NCBI RefSeq assembly: GCF_022829365.1 | Contig: NZ_JAKSYJ010000235.1 | Location: forward strand, 1-64,000 | Direction: 5' to 3' | DNA from: Methylobacterium sp. J-077 | GTDB lineage: Bacteria > Pseudomonadota > Alphaproteobacteria > Rhizobiales > Beijerinckiaceae | DNA: 64,000 nucleotides | Shown here: piece after piece, positions 9,689-18,350 of the stretch | Layout of the letters: each line of letters begins with the position of its first letter | Position numbering within the stretch: position 1 is the first letter of the stretch | The notes under the pieces: model-generated | Told to the model about the DNA's origin: nothing | Databases searched by the model: none | The model's input: only the letters and a program-made list of their open reading frames with translations | Position numbers and translations under genes: made by a program

Positions 9689-11101
9689 GTGCTCCACGTC
9701 TCGACCCGCGGCGAGGCCGCGCCGCTCTCGTTCTCGGATGCGCTGCTCGCAGGCCTCGCCCGCGACGGCGGGCTCTACGTGCCCCAGACCTGGCCGCAGC
9801 TCGGCCGGTCGGAGATCGCCGGGCTGGCCGGCAAGCCCTACGCGGAGGCCGCCAAGCGCGTGCTGCGCCCGCTGATGGATGGCGAGATCGAAGGCCCCGA
9901 TCTCGACCGGATGATCGACGAGTCCTACGCCACCTTCCGGCACCCGGCGGTCTGCCCGCTGGCCCAGCTCGACGACAACCTGTTCCTGCTGGAACTCTTC
10001 CACGGGCCGACGCTGGCCTTCAAGGACGTGGCGATGCAGCTGCTCGGGCGGCTGATGGACCATGTCCTCGTCAAGCGCGACACCCGCGCCACCATCGTGG
10101 GCGCGACCTCGGGCGATACCGGCTCGGCCGCCGTGGAGGCCTTCGGCGGCCTCGATCGGGTCGACATCTTCATCCTCTACCCGCACGGGCGGGTCTCCGA
10201 GGTCCAGCGGCGGCAGATGACCTCGGTGCCCGCCGCCAACGTCCATGCGCTCGCTGTGGACGGTACCTTCGACGATTGCCAGAACCTGGTCAAAGCCCTG
10301 TTCCAGCACGCCGAATTCTCCGATGCGGTGCGCCTGTCCGGGGTCAACTCGATCAACTGGGCCCGGGTCGCCGCGCAGGCGGTGTACTATTTCACCAGCG
10401 CGGTGGCGCTGGGCGCCCCCCACCGGCCGGTCTCCTTCGCGGTGCCCACCGGCAATTTCGGCGACGTGCTCGCCGGCTGGGTCGCCAAGCGGATGGGGCT
10501 GCCGATCGAGCGGCTGATGATCGGCACCAACGCCAACGACATCCTGGTGCGCACCCTGGAGCACGGCGCCTACGAGTTGCGCGGCGTCGTGCCCACCACT
10601 TCGCCCTCCATGGACATCCAGATTTCTTCGAATTTCGAGCGGCTGCTGTTCGAGGCGCTCGGCCGCGACGCCTCGGCGCTGTCGCGGCTGATGGCCGGGC
10701 TGAAGCAGTCCGGCGGTTTTTCCTTGAGCCCGGAGGTCCTGGACACAATCCGCTCCGAGTTCGACGCCGTCGCGGTGCCGGAGAGCGACGTGATGGAAGA
10801 GATCGCCCTGACCCAGGCGGCCACCGGGGTGGTGCTCGATCCCCACAGCGCCATCGGCGTGCGCGCTGCCCGCCGGCTCCTGGAGCGGGATCCCGCAACC
10901 CCTGTCGTCGCCCTCGCCACGGCGCACCCCGCGAAGTTCCCGGACGCGGTCGCCAAGGCCACCGGTGGCCTGCGCCCGCCCCTGCCGCCGCACCTCGCCG
11001 ACCTCATGGACCGGCCCGAGCGCATGACCCCGGTGGCCAACGACCAGGCCGCGGTGGAGCGGCTGATCCGCGAGCGCGCCCGCATCACGAAGGGTGGCTG
11101 A
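9689..11101 (+). CDS. thrC: Threonine synthase
   Basis: This PLP enzyme converts O-phospho-L-homoserine to L-threonine in the cytosol. It is 470 residues, the length of the long bacterial/fungal-type ThrC. The PLP lysine is K112 in TLAFKDVAMQ. The phosphate-binding loop GATSGDTGSAA follows, as does SINWARVAAQAVYYF. The start is a GTG at 9689, with CGGAGG just upstream. It is followed after 7 bp by the M16 peptidase, an order common in alphaproteobacteria. Confidence 0.96.
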   Translation: MLHVSTRGEAAPLSFSDALLAGLARDGGLYVPQTWPQLGRSEIAGLAGKPYAEAAKRVLRPLMDGEIEGPDLDRMIDESYATFRHPAVCPLAQLDDNLFLLELFHGPTLAFKDVAMQLLGRLMDHVLVKRDTRATIVGATSGDTGSAAVEAFGGLDRVDIFILYPHGRVSEVQRRQMTSVPAANVHALAVDGTFDDCQNLVKALFQHAEFSDAVRLSGVNSINWARVAAQAVYYFTSAVALGAPHRPVSFAVPTGNFGDVLAGWVAKRMGLPIERLMIGTNANDILVRTLEHGAYELRGVVPTTSPSMDIQISSNFERLLFEALGRDASALSRLMAGLKQSGGFSLSPEVLDTIRSEFDAVAVPESDVMEEIALTQAATGVVLDPHSAIGVRAARRLLERDPATPVVALATAHPAKFPDAVAKATGGLRPPLPPHLADLMDRPERMTPVANDQAAVERLIRERARITKGG

Positions 11102-11108
11102 GCCCGCG

Positions 11109-12404
11109 ATGAACCAGCATTTCACCACGCACGCCGCCTCCCCGTCCCTGCGCACCACGCGCCTCGCGAACGGCGTCACGGTGGTCACCGAGCCGATGCC
11201 CGGGGTCGCGACCGCGAGCCTCGGCGTCTGGGTCGGGGCCGGCTCGCGCAACGAGCGCGCCGACGAGGCCGGGCTGTCCCACCTCATCGAGCACATGGCG
11301 TTCAAGGGCACCCGCACGCGCTCGGCCCAAAAGATCGCCGAGGCAATCGAGAATGTCGGCGGCGAGATCAACGCCGCCACCTCCACGGAGGGGACGAGCT
11401 ACACCGCCCGGGTGCTCGGCGAGGATGCCGGCCTCGCCCTCGACGTGATCGGCGACATCCTCACCGATTCGGTGTTCGACGCCGGCGAGCTCGCCCGGGA
11501 GAAGGGCGTGATCCTGCAGGAATACGCCGCCGTCGAGGACACCCCCGACGACGTGGTCTACGACGCCTTCACGGAAGCGGCCTTCCCGGACCAGCCGGTC
11601 GGCCGGCCGATCCTCGGGCGGCCCGAGACGATCCGGAGCTTCGACGAGGCCGGGATCCGCGCCTACCTCGCCCGGGAATACACCCCGGACCGCATCGTCG
11701 TGGCCGGGGCCGGCGCGGTGACCCACGAGGCGATCGTCGAAGCCGCCGCGCGCCATTTCGGCGCCCTGCCGGCCACGGTGGCGCCGGAGGCGGTGCCGGG
11801 GCTCTACGGCGGCGGCGAGCGGCGGATGCCGCGCAAGCTCGAACAGGCCAACGTCGTGATCGGCCTGCCCGGCCTGTCGTTCCGGGACGACCGCTACTAC
11901 GCGCTGCACATGTTCGCCCAGGTGCTCGGCGGCGGCCTGACCTCCCGGCTGTGGCAGGAGGTGCGCGAGACCCGCGGCCTCGCCTACGAGATCCAGGCCT
12001 TCCACTGGCCCTTCTCCGATTGCGGCCTGTTCGGCATCGGCGCCGGGACCGCGGGGGCGGACCTGCCCGAGCTCGTCGACGTGACGCTGGCGGCCACGGC
12101 GCGGGCCGCCCGGGACCTCGCCGAGCCCGAGATCGCCCGGGCCAAGGCGCAGCTGAAGGTGTCCCTGCTCTCGGCGCTGGAGACCCCGGGCGGCCGCATC
12201 GAGCGCAACGCCCGCCAGATCCTGGCCTGGGGCCGGGTGATCCCGGCGGGTGAGGTGATCGACAAGGTCGACGCCGTCACGGTCGCGGATGTGCGGGCGG
12301 CCGCGGCCGCGATGCTCAAGGGCGCGCCGACGCTGGCGGCGATCGGCCCGATCCGCAAGCTGCCCGCCCTCGACAAGATCGCCGCCGCGCTCAGGGCGGC
12401 CTGA
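11109..12404 (+). CDS. M16 family zinc peptidase (mitochondrial-processing-peptidase-like)
   Basis: This 431-residue single-unit M16B metallopeptidase is related to the beta subunit of mitochondrial processing peptidase. The inverted zinc motif HLIEH lies at residues 58-62, with the downstream Glu expected in the ENVGGEINAATSTEGTSY region. The Gly-rich LGGGLTSRLWQEVRE loop of the C-terminal half, which binds substrate in MPP-like proteins, is intact. It is cytosolic or peripheral, with no signal peptide. Start: ATG 11109; a GTG at 11094 overlaps thrC and is less likely. Confidence 0.9.
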   Translation: MNQHFTTHAASPSLRTTRLANGVTVVTEPMPGVATASLGVWVGAGSRNERADEAGLSHLIEHMAFKGTRTRSAQKIAEAIENVGGEINAATSTEGTSYTARVLGEDAGLALDVIGDILTDSVFDAGELAREKGVILQEYAAVEDTPDDVVYDAFTEAAFPDQPVGRPILGRPETIRSFDEAGIRAYLAREYTPDRIVVAGAGAVTHEAIVEAAARHFGALPATVAPEAVPGLYGGGERRMPRKLEQANVVIGLPGLSFRDDRYYALHMFAQVLGGGLTSRLWQEVRETRGLAYEIQAFHWPFSDCGLFGIGAGTAGADLPELVDVTLAATARAARDLAEPEIARAKAQLKVSLLSALETPGGRIERNARQILAWGRVIPAGEVIDKVDAVTVADVRAAAAAMLKGAPTLAAIGPIRKLPALDKIAAALRAA

Positions 12405-12567
12405 AATCCACCGCCTCCGCGGACAAGCGACCCCGGCCGGGCCCCTCCCCGCCGCACCCAACTTGATTTGGCCGCAAAGGGGCGCGATCCGCGGAGTCCG
12501 GATCCGGCCCGGGGCGGTTGCCCCGGGGTCGGGGCCTTCCTATCGATCGCGGCCGCCCGGGCGGCCG

Positions 12568-15498
12568 ATGCCGAAGCTCGCACGGCCGGAACTCAAGACA
12601 CCCTTGCGCATCCTCGCCCTCCTCCTGACCCTGGTCGGTGGCCTCGTCGGTGCCTTGTCGCTGGCCGTCTCGGCGAGCGCCCCGGCCCTGGCCGTCGAGG
12701 CGGTGCGCGTCACCCTCGACGCGCCGGTGATCGACCTGACCACCGCGATCGAGCGCTACCGCTCGGACGGCGACCTGATCCAGATCTCGACGGCGCCCGG
12801 CAAGGACGGCATCGTCCGCCGCATCGTCGTGAAGGCGCGCGACGCCGGCGCCCGGCCCGACTGGATCGTGTTCGCGCTCACCAACGACACCGACGAGCAG
12901 ATCGACCGCATCCTGGTGGCGCCGCATTTCCGGCTGGTGGATTCCGGGGTGATCTGGCCGGATCTCGGCGGCTCGCGGATCGCCGCCATCACGGCGAGCC
13001 AGGGCATCCGCCCGGAGCGCGATGAGAACCCGGAGGCCGACCAGTTCACCATCACGCTGGATCCCGGCACGACGATCACCTACGTCGCCGAGCTGCGCGG
13101 CCCCAACGTCCCGCAGCTGCACCTGTGGGATCAGGACGCCTATCGCCGCAAGACCGCCGGTCTGACCCTGTACAAGGGCATCATCATCGGCATCAGCGGC
13201 TTGCTCGCCCTGTTCCTGACCATCGTGTTCGTGGTCAAGGGCGCGATCATCTTCCCGGCCGCCGCGGCTTTGGCCTGGTCGGTGCTCGCCTATGCCTGCA
13301 TCGATTTCGGCTTCCTCCAGCGGGTGTTCCCCGTCACCGAGCTCGCCGAGCGGGTCTACCGGGCCTCCGCCGAGGCGGTGCTCGGGGCGACGCTCCTGGT
13401 GTTCCTGTTCGCCTACCTGAACCTCGCCCGCTGGCACGTGCGCTACAGCCACGTGGCGTTCTTCTGGCTGGCCTTCCTGGCGGGCCTCGTCGGGCTCGCG
13501 GTGTTCGACCCGCCGGTGGCGGCGGGGGTGGCGCGCATCTCCATCGCGGCCGTGGCCGGGATCGGCCTCCTGCTGATCGTCTACCTCGCCGCCCATAACG
13601 GCTACGACCGCGCCATCCTGCTGGTGCCGACCTGGCTGCTGCTGGTGGTCTGGGTGACGGCCGCGGGCTTCGCGGTCACCGGCCAGATCGGCAGCGACCT
13701 GGTGCAGCCGGCGCTCATCGGCGGCCTCGTGCTGATCGTGATGCTGATCGGCTTCACGGTGCTCCAGCACGCCTTCGCGGGCGGCGGCCTCAGCCACGCC
13801 CTGGTCTCGGACACCGAGCGGCGGGCGCTGGCGCTCACCGGCGCGGGCGACGTGGTGTTCGACTGGGACGTGCCCGCCGACCGGGTCTTCGCCGGCCCCG
13901 AGATCGAGGCCCAGCTCGGCCTGCCCCGCGGCACCCTGGAGGGCCCGGCCACGAACTGGCTCGGCACGCTCCACCCGTTCGACGTGGAGCGCTACTCGGC
14001 CGCCCTCGACACGGTGATCGAGGAGCGGCGCGGGCGCATCGTCCACGATTTCCGCCTGCGCTCGGCCGCCGGCACCTATTTCTGGTACCGGCTGAAGGCG
14101 CGGCCCGTGATCGGCGCCGACGGCGAGGTGATCCGCGTGGTCGGCACCATCGCGGACGTCACCGAGATCAAGACCGCCGAGGAGCGCCTGCTCCACGACG
14201 CCGTCCACGACAGCCTGACCGGCCTGCCCAACCGCGAGCTGTTCGGCGACCGCCTCGACGCGGCGCTTGCCTTCGCCGGCCAGGACCAGCGGCTCAAGCC
14301 GACCGTGATCGTGCTGGATGTCGACCGGTTCAAGGGCATCAACGACGCCATCGGGTTGTCGGCGGGCGATTCGATCCTGCTGACCCTGTCCCGCCGGCTC
14401 GGCCGCCTGCTGCGCCCGCAGGACAGCCTGGCCCGGATCTCCAGCGACGAGTTCGCCGTGATCCTGCTGTCCGAGCGCGACCCCGACCGGATCCTGGCCT
14501 TCGCCGAGATGATCCGGCGCGCCATCGCCACGCCGATCACCTATGCCGACCGGGAGATCTTCCTCACCGTCTCGATCGGGCTGGCCCTCTACGAGGCGGG
14601 CGCCAACCTGAAGCGGGACGAGGTGTTCAAGAGCGCCGAGATCGCGATGATCCAGGCCAAGCGCAACGGCGGCGACCGCATCGAGGTGTTCCGCGCCCAT
14701 ATGCGCACCGACCGCTCCGACCGGCTGATGCTGGAGAGCGACCTGCGCAAGGCGATCGAGCGCAACGAGCTGAAGGTGCTGTTCCTGCCGGTGGTCCGCC
14801 TCGAGGACCGCACGGTGGCGGGGTTCGAGACCGTCCTGCGCTGGGACCATCCGAAGCTCGGCCGCATCCCGGCCGCGACCTTCATGCCGCTCGCCGAGGA
14901 GAGCGGCTTCGTGGTCAATCTCGGCATCTTCGCCCTGGAGCGCACCGCCCTGGAGCTCGCCGCCTGGCAGCGCTCCCTGGAGGTCGAGCCGCCGATCTTC
15001 GCGGCCTGCAACCTGTCCTCCCGCCAGCTTCTGCGCCACGACCTGCTGCACGACGTGAAGACCGTGCTGGCCCGCTCCGGGGCGCTCCCCGGCTCGCTCA
15101 AGCTGGAATTCAGCGAGAGCCTGGTGATGGAGAACCCGGAATACGCCGCCCAGATGCTGGCCCGCATCCACGACCTCGGGGCCGGCCTGTGCCTGTCGGA
15201 TTTCGGCACCGGCTACTCGGCCCTGTCCTACCTCCAGCGCTTCCCGTTCGACACGATCAAGCTCGACGCGACCTTCGTGCGCCAGATCGGCACCGGCCAG
15301 ACCGCGATCCTGCGCTCGATCGTCCGGATGGCGAGCGAATTGAACCTCGCCATCGTGGCCGAGGGCTGCGAATCGGAGGCCGATGCCCAGGCGCTGGCCG
15401 GCCTCGGCTGCGAATACGCGCTGGGCCCCGCCTTCGGCGAGCCGATGACCCTGCTCCAGGCCCGCCAGATCGTCGGGGCGGCGCCGGAAGCCGCCTAA
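12568..15498 (+). CDS. 7TM-PAS-GGDEF-EAL protein with degenerate active-site motifs
   Basis: This 976-residue cyclic-di-GMP-type membrane protein begins with a signal peptide or first helix (residues 13-45). A beta-rich periplasmic domain of about 150 residues follows, then seven hydrophobic helices (about 200-410). A PAS-like region ends with GTIADVTEIK (about 540). The GGDEF domain reads SSDEF at 625-629. In the EAL domain, ETV replaces EAL at 754-756, SDFGTG replaces DDFGTG at 877-882, and LG replaces the usual QG near the end. NLSSRQL and AEGCE are kept. Diguanylate cyclase activity is therefore unlikely and phosphodiesterase activity doubtful, so a c-di-GMP-binding or signalling role is possible. 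Start ATG 12568 precedes the basic N-region. Confidence 0.9.
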   Translation: MPKLARPELKTPLRILALLLTLVGGLVGALSLAVSASAPALAVEAVRVTLDAPVIDLTTAIERYRSDGDLIQISTAPGKDGIVRRIVVKARDAGARPDWIVFALTNDTDEQIDRILVAPHFRLVDSGVIWPDLGGSRIAAITASQGIRPERDENPEADQFTITLDPGTTITYVAELRGPNVPQLHLWDQDAYRRKTAGLTLYKGIIIGISGLLALFLTIVFVVKGAIIFPAAAALAWSVLAYACIDFGFLQRVFPVTELAERVYRASAEAVLGATLLVFLFAYLNLARWHVRYSHVAFFWLAFLAGLVGLAVFDPPVAAGVARISIAAVAGIGLLLIVYLAAHNGYDRAILLVPTWLLLVVWVTAAGFAVTGQIGSDLVQPALIGGLVLIVMLIGFTVLQHAFAGGGLSHALVSDTERRALALTGAGDVVFDWDVPADRVFAGPEIEAQLGLPRGTLEGPATNWLGTLHPFDVERYSAALDTVIEERRGRIVHDFRLRSAAGTYFWYRLKARPVIGADGEVIRVVGTIADVTEIKTAEERLLHDAVHDSLTGLPNRELFGDRLDAALAFAGQDQRLKPTVIVLDVDRFKGINDAIGLSAGDSILLTLSRRLGRLLRPQDSLARISSDEFAVILLSERDPDRILAFAEMIRRAIATPITYADREIFLTVSIGLALYEAGANLKRDEVFKSAEIAMIQAKRNGGDRIEVFRAHMRTDRSDRLMLESDLRKAIERNELKVLFLPVVRLEDRTVAGFETVLRWDHPKLGRIPAATFMPLAEESGFVVNLGIFALERTALELAAWQRSLEVEPPIFAACNLSSRQLLRHDLLHDVKTVLARSGALPGSLKLEFSESLVMENPEYAAQMLARIHDLGAGLCLSDFGTGYSALSYLQRFPFDTIKLDATFVRQIGTGQTAILRSIVRMASELNLAIVAEGCESEADAQALAGLGCEYALGPAFGEPMTLLQARQIVGAAPEAA

Positions 15499-15506
15499 GC
15501 TTCAGC

Positions 15507-16097
15507 CTAAGATTCGGCCTGATCACTGAGCAGGACGCGCACCCCCCAGAGATAATCGGCCGGCTGAGGGACGCCCGCCTTGCGGAGATCGTCCGTGTAT
15601 TGCTTGGGCGACAAGGGCGGCCGCTTGTAGTGAGCGAGGTCGCGTGCGGCGGCATCGGTCAGCACGCCCGGCTCGACGCCTTCGGCTTCGCTGAAAAACG
15701 CATCCGGATGGCGGGTGTGGATGCCATAGGGCGCCAGGGCGTCGGGCGGAAAATCCTTCTCGTTGAAGGTCACGATCACGTCGGCCCGGCCGACGATGGC
15801 GGCGGCCAGGATGTGGCGGTCGTCGGGATCGGGCAGGGTCAGCGCCGGAATCAGGCCGGCATATCCCGAGATGAGGGCATCCGGGACTGCGATGTCCATC
15901 ATCGTCCGGATCGGCTCGATCTGCTCGCGCCGGAGGTCGGCACGCCTGCCGAGCACCGACCGGATCCATTCGTCATGGACTTCTGGGCTCCAGCGCGCCC
16001 GGAAAACCCCGCTCTGCGCGACCTCCATCACGAGGCTGCGCAGGCGAGCTCCGAAGAACACGTTCGCGTCGAAGAAGGCCGTGAACGTGGACGGCAT
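15507..16097 (-). CDS. PIN-domain protein, probable ribonuclease toxin
   Basis: This 196-residue PIN fold has conserved acidic residues: D10 in FFDANVFFG, the Glu of WSPEVHDEWI, the Asp pair in LPDPDDRHILAAA, and a C-terminal Asp in VTFNEKDFP. PIN toxins cut RNA with Mg2+. It starts 2 bp after the stop of the HTH gene, which fits a type II toxin-antitoxin pair with the antitoxin first. It is longer than VapC (about 130 aa) and resembles the larger PIN proteins paired with excisionase-type HTH partners. It converges with the EAL gene (8-bp gap). Confidence 0.82.
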   Translation of the reverse strand: MPSTFTAFFDANVFFGARLRSLVMEVAQSGVFRARWSPEVHDEWIRSVLGRRADLRREQIEPIRTMMDIAVPDALISGYAGLIPALTLPDPDDRHILAAAIVGRADVIVTFNEKDFPPDALAPYGIHTRHPDAFFSEAEGVEPGVLTDAAARDLAHYKRPPLSPKQYTDDLRKAGVPQPADYLWGVRVLLSDQAES

Positions 16098-16099
16098 GA

Positions 16100-16579
16100 T
16101 CAGTCGAGGCCGAGATCCTGCGTCAGGTCGGCCATGCGGTCGAGGGCATCCTGGCGCTGCGCCTCGTCCTTGCTCTTGAACGCGATCAGGTCGGCGGCAC
16201 GCACACGCCTGTGCGCCCCGACGCGGCGGAACGGCAGCTCGCCGCGCTCCAGCAAGCCGACGAGATGAGGCCTGGAGACGTTGAGCAGGTCCGCGCCCTG
16301 CTGGGTCGTCAGCTCGGCGTCCAGGGGGATGAACGACACGGCCCTCTGGTCGCCCATACAGGCCAGCACGTCGACGATCAGCCGGAGCGCGCGCGCGGGC
16401 ACCGGCACGACGACATCGACCGATTCCATCACGCGCAGGCGGACATCCTGGTTGCCCTCGGCGATCGGTCTCAGGCGCGCCACGGCCTCGCGCGCGATGA
16501 GAGCCTCCTCGTCGCTTGCCACGAAAGGCGCGGTCTCCAGGGGCGATCGCCTATCCCGTCTCTCGGTCGTGACCGTCAT
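16100..16579 (-). CDS. Excisionase-type HTH protein, probable antitoxin
   Basis: This 159-residue protein has a MerR/excisionase-like DNA-binding helix-turn-helix near residues 95-145: LTTQQGADLLNVSRPHLVGLL followed by the wing GELPFRRVGAHRRVRAADL. The N-terminal 90 residues are charged and have no assigned domain. The C-terminal charged helix may bind the PIN toxin. The likely role is antitoxin and autorepressor. ATG 16579 has GGAGGG upstream; the ATG at 16657 lacks one. Confidence 0.82.
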   Translation of the reverse strand: MTVTTERRDRRSPLETAPFVASDEEALIAREAVARLRPIAEGNQDVRLRVMESVDVVVPVPARALRLIVDVLACMGDQRAVSFIPLDAELTTQQGADLLNVSRPHLVGLLERGELPFRRVGAHRRVRAADLIAFKSKDEAQRQDALDRMADLTQDLGLD

Positions 16580-16637
16580 AGGGCCCTCCGCATCGGTCGG
16601 CCGCGTGGCCGCTCGGTAGAAATTGCGGGCAAGCGCA

Positions 16638-16650
16638 TTATTCGAAATAA
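16638..16650. promoter_or_regulatory. AT-rich inverted repeat, candidate operator of the HTH/PIN pair
   Basis: TTATT-CGA-AATAA sits 59 bp upstream of the HTH start, in a locally AT-rich stretch unlike its GC-rich surroundings. Toxin-antitoxin operons are typically repressed at such palindromes by their own antitoxin. The 5-bp arms are short, so this is a suggestion only. Confidence 0.3.
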
Positions 16651-16862
16651 ACGACACACGTAAACACGATGCAGCGCGCGGCCGGCCGTGAGACCATGCA
16701 CCGATCGCATGTGGGGATTTCGGGCATAGCTTCGGGGCGCACCGGCCATTTTCGCCTGAACGTCCCAGAATGTCGCCGATCGGTTTAAGCGCCCCTTAAC
16801 CATGTCCGCGCAAGCTCCTGTTGACAGGCGGGCCCTCCGGCGCCCGCGATGGGGATGGGCGG

Positions 16863-17228
16863 ATGGCCGAGGCGGCGAGGCGTTACCAGCAGGCGGGCAG
16901 CTCGGATCTCGTGCGGCGCCTGATCGCCCGGCCGGTCCGGCTGGAGCAGCAGGCCCGGACCCGGCTGCCCCTGCCCGGCCAGGAGCCGCGCGTCTCCGGC
17001 GCCCCCCAGGACGACCTGTCCGAGGATTTTGACGACGCCGACGAGATCGCCCGGCTCGAAACCGAGCTGCAGGTGATGAAGGCGGTGCTCCGGGCCCAGC
17101 GGCAGGAGGTCGAGGCCCTGCGGGCGCAGCGCCAGCTCCTGACCGAATCCGCGGCGAGCGACGACGTCCGGGCGACCCGCGAGCGCTGGGCGTCCCTGGT
17201 CGACACCCTCCTGATCCGCGCCCGGTGA
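16863..17228 (+). CDS. Small coiled-coil protein of unknown function
   Basis: This is a 121-residue acidic/basic protein. Residues 55-100 form a predicted coiled coil (DEIARLETELQVMKAVLRA, then RQEVEALRAQRQLL). The N-terminus is basic and Gln-rich, with a proline segment. It has no signal peptide or membrane segment. ATG 16863 gives the shortest well-supported frame; an in-frame TTG at 16821 also exists. Its stop overlaps a possible GTG start of the next gene (GTGA), suggesting co-expression with the reductase-like protein. Confidence 0.6.
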   Translation: MAEAARRYQQAGSSDLVRRLIARPVRLEQQARTRLPLPGQEPRVSGAPQDDLSEDFDDADEIARLETELQVMKAVLRAQRQEVEALRAQRQLLTESAASDDVRATRERWASLVDTLLIRAR

Positions 17229-17257
17229 TCCCTCTCCAGACCAAGCGGGGTACGGCC

Positions 17258-18181
17258 ATGGGCGCGCGCTGCTCGCTCGTCGTCAACGGCCGGTCGGTGC
17301 GCGTCTCGACCGGCGATACGCCGCTGGAGGCGGCCCTCGCCGAAGGCATGATCGCGCCCGTCCAGGCTCAGCTCGCCAACCAGAGTGCCGGCCAGGGCAA
17401 TGCGGCGCCGTCGAGCCGCCGGCCCCCGGCCCGCCGGGCCCGGGCCGAGGCCCTGCGGCCGAGCCTGCCCGGCGCCCCGATCCTGGGCCAGGAGGAGGCC
17501 CCGCCCCCGCCGGTGGCCATCCGCAAGGGCACCGTCACGGAGATCCGCCGGCTCTGCCCCGGCATCGTCGAGGTGGTGGCGACCCTGACCCGGCGGCCGA
17601 ACCTCGAACCCGGCCACCAGGCGCTGGTCACCTTCGCGGGCCTGCCCGCCCTGACCCTGGCCCCGACCCTGCGGGTCGACGGCTCGGCCGAGATCAACGA
17701 GGCGGTGTTCCATATCCCCCGCGACCCCGAGGGCGACCCGGTCGACGCGATCCGCCTCGACCAGCCCGTGCGCCTGAAGGGCCCCGTCGGCCGCGGCCAG
17801 TACCGGCCCGGCGGCGGGCGCCTCGTGCTGGTGGCGGCCGGCGCCGGCTTCGGCCCGATCTGGTCGATCGCCCGGGCGGCCCGCTACAGCGAGCCCGCCC
17901 GCGAGATGGCGCTCGCGGTGGGCGCCCGCGACGCCCTCGACCTCTACATGCGCGAGAGCCTGGACTGGCTGCGCTGCACCGGCGTCGGCCGGATCGTGCT
18001 CTGCGCCGACCGCGGCCGCCAGCGGCCGCCGGACGTGCGCTCCGGCCCGCTCACCGCCCACCTGCCGAGCCTGCGCGCCACCGACGTCGTGCACGTCGCC
18101 GGCGACATCGCCACCGTCGGCGCCGTGCAGGTGCTCGCCGCCGCGGTGGGGGCGCGCTGCTACCCGATCGTCCTCGCCTGA
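17258..18181 (+). CDS. Ferredoxin-reductase-like protein lacking recognisable Fe-S and FAD motifs
   Basis: This 307-residue protein follows the plan of 2Fe-2S/FAD/NAD(P)H reductases. The N-terminus resembles the start of a plant-type ferredoxin (SLVVNGRSVRVSTGDTPLEA), but the cluster cysteines are absent and a Ser/Arg/Pro linker takes over. In the FAD domain the usual RxYS is missing (LTLAPTLRVDGS there instead). The NAD(P)-binding start is recognisable: KGPVGRG, then LVLVAAGAGFGPIWS. It may be a regulatory or structural relative of flavin reductases. ATG 17258 is chosen; a GTG at 17225 overlaps the upstream stop and is possible. Confidence 0.65.
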   Translation: MGARCSLVVNGRSVRVSTGDTPLEAALAEGMIAPVQAQLANQSAGQGNAAPSSRRPPARRARAEALRPSLPGAPILGQEEAPPPPVAIRKGTVTEIRRLCPGIVEVVATLTRRPNLEPGHQALVTFAGLPALTLAPTLRVDGSAEINEAVFHIPRDPEGDPVDAIRLDQPVRLKGPVGRGQYRPGGGRLVLVAAGAGFGPIWSIARAARYSEPAREMALAVGARDALDLYMRESLDWLRCTGVGRIVLCADRGRQRPPDVRSGPLTAHLPSLRATDVVHVAGDIATVGAVQVLAAAVGARCYPIVLA

Positions 18182-18205
18182 CCGCGACCGCCGTCAATCC
18201 GGATT

Positions 18206-18226
18206 CACAAGGTCCGGGACCTTGTG
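18206..18226 (+). terminator. Hairpin downstream of the reductase-like gene
   Basis: CACAAGGTC (18206-18214) and GACCTTGTG (18218-18226) form a perfect 9-bp stem with a 3-nt loop, 25 bp after the stop codon. No U tract follows, so it may be a Rho-assisted terminator or part of the repeat cluster that begins 2 bp later. Confidence 0.4.
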
Positions 18227-18227
18227 C

Positions 18228-18323
18228 GGGTGCAGGGCGGAGCCCTGCTGTCGGGCTTTGCCCGAACCATCAGGGCTCCGCCCCGAGACCCCGCCAAAGG
18301 GCCGGGGGCCCTTTGGGAACCCG
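18228..18323. repeat. Palindromic intergenic repeat, copy A (upstream of SGNH gene)
   Basis: This is a composite palindrome. GGGCGGAGCCCTG pairs with CAGGGCTCCGCCC, enclosing a TCGGGC-TTT-GCCCGA hairpin. A second stem, AAAGGGCC...GGCCCTTT, follows. The reverse complement of the element at 19376-19472 aligns with this copy across its length with scattered substitutions. It is the style of REP/RIME-like elements seen in methylobacterial intergenic DNA. Confidence 0.8.
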
Positions 18324-18350
18324 TGTCTTCCCGTGAGGCGGTCAGCGTCG

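Noticed and set aside
12391..15171. 926-residue open frame antisense to the GGDEF-EAL gene
   Set aside because: Long opposite-strand frames are expected at about 70% G+C. It is His/Arg/Gly/Gln-rich with no domain, while the plus strand encodes readable GGDEF, EAL and membrane segments.
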